NCBI GenBank assembly: GCA_030041175.1 | Contig: JASHOK010000026.1 | Location: 1-35,924, forward strand | Origin: Thermoplasmata archaeon | GTDB taxonomy: Archaea > Thermoplasmatota > Thermoplasmata > Lutacidiplasmatales > UBA184 | Reading direction: 5' to 3' | DNA length: 35,924 bases | In this document: positions 31,598-35,924 of the stretch, piece after piece | Numbering within the stretch: position 1 is the first letter of the stretch | Layout: every line of letters begins with the position of its first letter | Notes under the pieces: model-generated | The model's input: the letters and a program-made list of their open reading frames with translations, nothing else | Told to the model about the DNA's origin: nothing | Database searches by the model: none | Position numbers and translations under genes: made by a program

Positions 31598-32505
31598 GCG
31601 GATCGGCCCAGGGGGACACCCCCTGCTAACTGCGCGAGGTAGGGATCGACACGCTGGAGCGTGCGACCGAGTCCGACGTAGGCCGGGAGGCCGAGCATGT
31701 CGCTGACCAGCCAATCCACTTCGTACGGGTACAACAGGGTCGAGCCCAGCGTCACCATGAGGCCGGTGAGCCGACGTGCGGAGGCCGGGGACATCCTCCA
31801 GTATCGGGGACGCTTGCCGAGGATACGGAACATCCGGTCGGTGAGGTCGCGGTAGCGGAGCCGCTCCGGGCCCCCGAGGTCAAGAACGCCGACCGAGGTT
31901 CCGGATGCCTCGCGGACGACGACCTCGGCAACGTCGGACACCGAGATCGGGCTCACGTGATACTCCCCGTCTCCGAACATCGGGAACCAGGGATATCGGC
32001 GCATCAGGCGCATCATCACCCCGAGGAGAACATCGCCCGAGCCGAACAGCATGGTCGGTCGGATGATCCGGTAGGAGAGGTCGCTCGAGGCCAGTGCCCG
32101 ATCGACCGCGCGCTTGCAAGCCAGATAGGGCAGACCCGTCTCTAGTCGTTGAGGAGCCGGAGGAACGCTGATCTGGATGAAGCGACCCACGTGCGCGGAC
32201 TCGGCGGTCCGGATGAGTCGAATCAAGCCCTCGGACAGTCGGTGGAAAACTTCCGGCGCCGCCCACCGATACCAGGCCACGTTGACCACGACGTCCACGT
32301 CGCGGAGGAGCGTTGCCCAGTCAACATCGGTCTGCACGTCGGCGCGAATCCATTCCACCGGGGATGTTTCGTTCGGCGCTGGAGCACGGTGCACCGATCG
32401 AATGGAGTAGGCCGGCAGCAGTGCCGGGAGCAGAGACCGACCTACGAGACCGCCGGCACCCCCGACCAGCAGGAGCCGCGGCAGCCGCGACGCCACAGAC
32501 GTCAC
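31594..32505 (-). CDS. NAD(P)-dependent epimerase/dehydratase-like (atypical SDR)
   Basis: A 303-aa Rossmann protein with a modified nucleotide loop LLLVGGAGGLVGRSLL (11-26), VVVNVAWYRW, an active-site-like Tyr127-x3-Lys131 (YLACK), then YRIIRPTMLFGSGD, which is typical of the NDUFA9/complex-I-assembly-like branch of extended SDRs. The C-terminal 90 residues include RMSPASARRLTGLM. Substrate unknown; such proteins bind NAD(P)H and may be structural or enzymatic. The GTG start at 32505 overlaps the lipB stop as GTGA, so it belongs to the 2-oxoacid dehydrogenase operon. Confidence 0.8.
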   Translation of the reverse strand: MTSVASRLPRLLLVGGAGGLVGRSLLPALLPAYSIRSVHRAPAPNETSPVEWIRADVQTDVDWATLLRDVDVVVNVAWYRWAAPEVFHRLSEGLIRLIRTAESAHVGRFIQISVPPAPQRLETGLPYLACKRAVDRALASSDLSYRIIRPTMLFGSGDVLLGVMMRLMRRYPWFPMFGDGEYHVSPISVSDVAEVVVREASGTSVGVLDLGGPERLRYRDLTDRMFRILGKRPRYWRMSPASARRLTGLMVTLGSTLLYPYEVDWLVSDMLGLPAYVGLGRTLQRVDPYLAQLAGGVPLGRSA

Positions 32506-33188
32506 GGGGCCGCGGGTACGGGCGGCACCGCCAGGGGCGGTGGACGACTCGGGACCGGCTGCGCCCCGAAGATGGAGGTCCAGGCTGCAACGACTGGCTC
32601 CTTGAGATCCGCGACCGAGACCGGCTGTCGGAGTTCGCGGGCGACGGAGGTCATCACCTGTCCGGGGAGACCGCACGGGTGGAATGCGGCGAAGACCGAG
32701 AGGTCGGTGTCCACGTTCAGTGCGAAGCCGTGGAAGCTGACCCACTCCTCCACCGCGATGCCCACCGAGGCGATCTTCCGGCGCTCCTCGACCCAGACGC
32801 CGCGTTGGCCGGAACGACGACCGGCCGGCACGCCGACGGTCGCGAGGGCCTGGATGACGACATCCTCGGTGTCGCTCACGAACCGTCGGACATCCCGGCC
32901 CCGACGATCGAGGTCGACGATCGGGTATCCGACGAGCTGGCCCGGTCCGTGGTACGTGCTCTTGCCGCCTCGCTCGACGGACACAACCGGAATGCCCGGA
33001 GGCAGGGTGTCTCCGTCGGCGCCCTGAACTCCCACGGTAATGACGGGCGGATGCTCCACGAGGAGCAGCGTATCGGGGATCTCTCCCCGCCGGCGGGCGG
33101 CCCGGAGGAGCCGCATCTCGGCGAGGGCCTCGGCGTACGGCCGCCGCCCCCAATCACGCAGAGCGAGTGGGACCTCGACGGGCGACAT
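32502..33188 (-). CDS. lipB: Octanoyl-[ACP]:protein N-octanoyltransferase
   Basis: Attaches octanoate to lipoyl domains, the first step of de novo lipoylation. 228 aa. Seen: LLVEHPPVITVG, the signature RGGKSTYHGPGQLVGYPI at about 73-90, catalytic Lys138 in RKIASVGIAV, and catalytic Cys172 in FHPCGLPG. The ATG at 33188 lies 35 nt inside the lpd gene and gives the standard N-terminus. Location directly behind E2, E1 and E3 genes ties it to lipoylation of this complex. LipA, which inserts the sulphurs, is not in the window. Confidence 0.94.
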   Translation of the reverse strand: MSPVEVPLALRDWGRRPYAEALAEMRLLRAARRRGEIPDTLLLVEHPPVITVGVQGADGDTLPPGIPVVSVERGGKSTYHGPGQLVGYPIVDLDRRGRDVRRFVSDTEDVVIQALATVGVPAGRRSGQRGVWVEERRKIASVGIAVEEWVSFHGFALNVDTDLSVFAAFHPCGLPGQVMTSVARELRQPVSVADLKEPVVAAWTSIFGAQPVPSRPPPLAVPPVPAAP

Positions 33189-34596
33189 GCATCGGCTCTC
33201 CCAGCCACAACAAGGCGACCTCTTGAAGCAATTCGGAAAACGTCGGGTGGGGATGAATGGTCTGCGCCAGGTCCCGGACCGTGGCTCCCATCTCGATCGC
33301 GAGGGCAACCTCCCCGACCAGTTCGCCGACCCCCGTACCCGCCCCCTGGAAACCGAGAATCGCGCCGGTCGGGTCATCGCCGACGAGCTTCACCCACCCA
33401 TCGGTCGCGTGCGAGGCATGGGCGCGTCCGAGCGCGGCGTAGGGGAATCGAGCTTCTCGGGGATGAAAGCCAGCGCCCTCGGCCTCGGCGGAAGTCCATC
33501 CGACGGTCGCAAGTTCGGGGACGGTGAAGACCACGGACGGCATCGCCTGGAACTGGTAGCGGGTGGGCAGGCCCGTGATCGCCTCGGCAGCCACGACGCC
33601 TTCCCGGTAGGCTTTGTGCGCCAGCATCGGGGGTCGGCAACAGTCCCCGACGGCGAAAATGTGGGGTACGTTCGTTGCCTGGCGGTCGTCGACCGGGATG
33701 AAACCGGTCTTCGCGTCTCGGTGCACCCCCGCTTCGTCCAAACCGAGGTCGTGGGTCGCCGGACGCTTGCCGACGGTGACGAACAGGCGGTCTGCGGACA
33801 GGACGGTGGAGCTGCCGTCCTTCTCCAACGTTAGCTGGACACCGGTGGACGAGCGCGTCAGCGTCGAGGCACGGGCCCCTGTCCAGATCTGGACGCCGCG
33901 GGCCTCCAGCCGGCGAGTGAGCTCCCGGGCCAGGTCCGGGTCCATTCCGGGAAGCAGCTGGGGCATGAGTTCGACCACGGTGACCGCCACGCCGGCGAAC
34001 GCCGCGAATTCTCCGAGCTCACATCCGGTGACCCCGCCCCCGAGGACGATGAGTGACGCGGGCAACGCAGTCCAATTCAGCACGTCGTACGCGCTCACGA
34101 CCCGGTCGCCGTCCGTCTCGAACCCCGGGATCGAACTTTGCACGGCTCCCGCGGCCACGATCGCTTGCTCGAAATCAATCCGTTCTCGGCCGCCATCGGG
34201 CGCCGCGAGTTCGGCGGACCTCGGCCCGGTGAACCGCGCCATCCCCGGCAGCACGGCAGCACCCGCGCTCTTGAGTAACGAGGCAACGCCCTGCCGCTCC
34301 TTCGTAACGACCGATTCCTTCCACCGCTGCGCCGCCGGCATGTCGATCTGGGTTTCCCCGGTGGTCCGGAGCCCGACCTCCGGCCCTTCGGCCCGGACGG
34401 CGTCGACCAACGACGCCAGGTGGATGAGCGCCTTTGAGGGAATGCAGCCTCGGTTGAGGCACTCGCCGCCGAGCTGCTCCTTCTCGACGAGCAGCACCTT
34501 GCGGCCGAGCTGTCCCAGCCGGATGGCAGCCATGTATCCGCCGGGTCCTCCTCCGATCACCAGAGTCCCTGTGCTTCGGGCGTAGGTACCGGCCAC
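33154..34596 (-). CDS. lpdA: Dihydrolipoyl dehydrogenase (E3)
   Basis: Flavoprotein that reoxidises dihydrolipoyl groups of E2 with NAD. 480 aa. FAD loop GGGPGGYMAAIRLG (15-28), redox disulphide in GGECLNRGCIPSKAL (Cys46, Cys51), NAD loop LGGGVTGCELGEFA, FAD contact HIFAVGDCC, and the C-terminal acid-base histidine in IHPHPTFSELLQEV. The start is GTG at 34596, 2 nt after the E1-alpha stop. Active-site residues are complete. Confidence 0.96.
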   Translation of the reverse strand: MAGTYARSTGTLVIGGGPGGYMAAIRLGQLGRKVLLVEKEQLGGECLNRGCIPSKALIHLASLVDAVRAEGPEVGLRTTGETQIDMPAAQRWKESVVTKERQGVASLLKSAGAAVLPGMARFTGPRSAELAAPDGGRERIDFEQAIVAAGAVQSSIPGFETDGDRVVSAYDVLNWTALPASLIVLGGGVTGCELGEFAAFAGVAVTVVELMPQLLPGMDPDLARELTRRLEARGVQIWTGARASTLTRSSTGVQLTLEKDGSSTVLSADRLFVTVGKRPATHDLGLDEAGVHRDAKTGFIPVDDRQATNVPHIFAVGDCCRPPMLAHKAYREGVVAAEAITGLPTRYQFQAMPSVVFTVPELATVGWTSAEAEGAGFHPREARFPYAALGRAHASHATDGWVKLVGDDPTGAILGFQGAGTGVGELVGEVALAIEMGATVRDLAQTIHPHPTFSELLQEVALLWLGEPMHVARRGPTRSA

Positions 34597-34598
34597 CG

Positions 34599-35651
34599 CT
34601 ACCCCCCCGGGGTTCCGCGAGCAGCGCTCTGGGCGAACACGTCCCTCTCGAGGGTCTCCGGCCCCGGCGGCGGCGTTCCCTCGGCCTGAGTAACGGCCTC
34701 GCGGAGCGTCGCGTCAATCTGGCGGTCGGTCTCGCGAAGGATATCCTGCGACAGCATGCCGAGGGCTCCCAGCAGCTGCTCCAGGCGGAGCACCGGGTCA
34801 TGCTGCGCGGCCTGAGCCCTCCAGTCGCCGGGCTGATACCGGGAGGGATCGTCCGACGTGGAATGCGGGCTCATCCGGTAGACGAGGAACTCGATCATCG
34901 ATGGTCCGCCACCGGCTCGAGCGGACTCGAGCGCCTGGACGAGATGGAGGTAGCACTGGACAAAGTCCGATCCGTCGACTCGGTGGCCCGAGAATCCGTA
35001 CGCCTCCGCCTTCTGGGAGAGCTCGTCGACGTGACTCTGCTGAGCTACCGGTAGAGAGATCGCCCACTGGTTGTTCGTACAGCAGAAGACGACGGGCAGA
35101 TGGAAGACCCCCGCGAAGTTCATGCCGGCGTGGAAGTCGTTGACGGAGGTGGCGCCATCTCCAAAGAAGGCCAGCGCCACCGCATCGTCGTGTCGGAGTC
35201 GAAAGCCGTAGGCGCATCCTACCGCTTGGGAGATCTGGGTGCCCACGCAGCTCGACATCGATACGTAGCGGACCTCCCGGGCCGTGGGATGACAGGGCAT
35301 CTGCCGCCCGACCGCCGGATCCTGGCTGTCGGCGAAGAGGTGGTGCATGTAGAGACCCAGCGGATGTCCCCGTACCAAGGCAACCAGCTGTTCCCGGAGG
35401 CCCGGAAATACCCAGTCGTTCTCGCGGACGGCGAGCCCCGCGGCGATGCTGACAGCCTCTTGCCCGGTGGCCGGCCCGTAGAACCCGACCCGGCCCTGTC
35501 GTTGCAGGGCCACCATTCGGTCGTCCAGCGCCCGGGCGGTCCGCATCCAGCGGTACGCGGCCCACAGCAGCCGGGCCCATTGGTCGCCCAGGGATCGCTC
35601 GAGGTCCGTCGCGCGATACGGCAACGGGAGAACGTCGGCGCTGCCCGTCAT
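34599..35651 (-). CDS. 2-oxoacid dehydrogenase E1 alpha subunit
   Basis: Thiamine-diphosphate subunit that decarboxylates a 2-oxoacid. 350 aa. ThDP/Mg site GDG at 164-166 to NN at 193-194 (FFGDGATSVNDFHAGMNFA...CCTNNQWAIS). The loop YRMSPHSTSDDPSRY near 258-272 is the conserved phosphorylation-loop region of branched-chain and pyruvate E1-alpha proteins. Features resemble the branched-chain type, but pyruvate cannot be excluded; archaeal complexes of this kind vary in substrate. The ATG at 35651 overlaps the E2 stop as ATGA. The E1-beta gene is not in the window and is presumably further upstream. Confidence 0.93.
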   Translation of the reverse strand: MTGSADVLPLPYRATDLERSLGDQWARLLWAAYRWMRTARALDDRMVALQRQGRVGFYGPATGQEAVSIAAGLAVRENDWVFPGLREQLVALVRGHPLGLYMHHLFADSQDPAVGRQMPCHPTAREVRYVSMSSCVGTQISQAVGCAYGFRLRHDDAVALAFFGDGATSVNDFHAGMNFAGVFHLPVVFCCTNNQWAISLPVAQQSHVDELSQKAEAYGFSGHRVDGSDFVQCYLHLVQALESARAGGGPSMIEFLVYRMSPHSTSDDPSRYQPGDWRAQAAQHDPVLRLEQLLGALGMLSQDILRETDRQIDATLREAVTQAEGTPPPGPETLERDVFAQSAARGTPGG

Positions 35652-35924
35652 GCCAGTTCCGCGAACAGCTGGTGCGGGTCCTCCAGGTACGACTTGACCA
35701 CGGAGATGAACTGGGCGCCGATGATCCCGTCCAGCACCCGGTGGTCGAGGGAAATGGAGAGGTTCATCAGGTCGGCGGGGCCGATGGTTCCATCGGCCCG
35801 ATACACGGGCCGCCGGACGATCCGATGTACGCCGAGGATGGCGACCTCGGGATAGTTCAGGATCGGGGTGGCCAGAACGCCACCGAGCGCACCCAGACTG
35901 GTGATCGTGAAGGTGCCCCCGCTC
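35648..35924 (-). CDS. 2-oxoacid dehydrogenase E2 acyltransferase, C-terminal part
   Basis: The gene enters from the right edge; the last 91 codons are visible. They contain GGTFTITSLGALGG, ATPILNYPEVAILGVHRI, and the active-site SLDHRVLDG (HxxxDG), all from the catalytic acyltransferase domain, ending LFAELA. The lipoyl and subunit-binding domains lie outside the window. It is the most upstream visible gene of the E2, E1-alpha, E3, lipB, epimerase-like operon. Confidence 0.94.
   Translation of the reverse strand, partial: SGGTFTITSLGALGGVLATPILNYPEVAILGVHRIVRRPVYRADGTIGPADLMNLSISLDHRVLDGIIGAQFISVVKSYLEDPHQLFAELA

Noticed and set aside
1-35924. CRISPR arrays, insertion sequences, integrated elements, direct repeats
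   Set aside because: No regularly spaced repeats, transposase genes, att-like duplications or abrupt composition changes were seen; nearly all sequence is accounted for by housekeeping genes.

Overview
The window is 35.9 kb of dense, GC-rich archaeal chromosome with no rRNA, tRNA, CRISPR array or mobile element that I can see. An archaeal origin is clear from the gene content: geranylgeranylglyceryl phosphate synthase, digeranylgeranylglyceryl phosphate synthase and CDP-archaeol synthase (ether lipids), DTD2-type D-aminoacyl-tRNA deacylase, two-repeat tRNA-splicing endonuclease, DUF2070, type II dehydroquinate synthase, aldolase-type ADH synthase and GHMP-type shikimate kinase. TATA-like boxes centred about 27 nt upstream of several start codons point to leaderless transcripts. 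Together with a lipoate-dependent 2-oxoacid dehydrogenase complex and acyl-CoA dehydrogenase, this fits an aerobic or facultative, GC-rich member of the Thermoplasmatota; that lineage assignment is an inference.

Layout. 1-4073: the 5' end of an amino-acid permease (minus), DTD2 (plus), a ribbon-helix-helix regulator (minus) and a two-gene M16 peptidase operon (minus). 4172-11444 (plus): a seven-gene operon carrying the last enzymatic steps of archaeal phospholipid core assembly (UbiA-type prenyltransferase, GGGP synthase, CarS) interleaved with a DUF2070 membrane protein and an M20 peptidase, ending in pyrE and endA. 11459-26758 (minus): a 15-gene aro-asd-lysC-trp supraoperon, read from high to low coordinates as aroA', aroB', aroDE fusion, archaeal aroK, aroA, aroC, asd, lysC, trpE, G, D, C, F, B, A. 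It encodes the route from aspartate via aspartate semialdehyde and chorismate to tryptophan, apart from the supply of the ketosugar 6-deoxy-5-ketofructose 1-phosphate.

The most interesting element lies at the head of that supraoperon (26593-26790). A consensus-like TATA box sits 27 nt before a short leaderless ORF of 23 codons that ends Met-Pro-Trp-Ser-Trp-stop. Its stop codon runs into a strong hairpin. The 5' arm of that hairpin can instead form a 15-bp helix with a segment just upstream of the aroA' Shine-Dalgarno sequence. This has the design of a tryptophan leader-peptide attenuator, which to my knowledge is not an established mode of control in archaea.

26791-30103: an HDO/TenA-like putative diiron oxidase (minus), divergent from a CaiB-type CoA-transferase plus acyl-CoA dehydrogenase pair (plus). 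30087-31597: an orphan HsdR-N-like PD-(D/E)xK protein (minus), divergent from a small three-TM membrane protein (plus). 31594-35924 (minus): a 2-oxoacid dehydrogenase operon in the order E2 (partial, at the window edge), E1-alpha, E3, lipB octanoyltransferase and an NAD-dependent epimerase-like protein.
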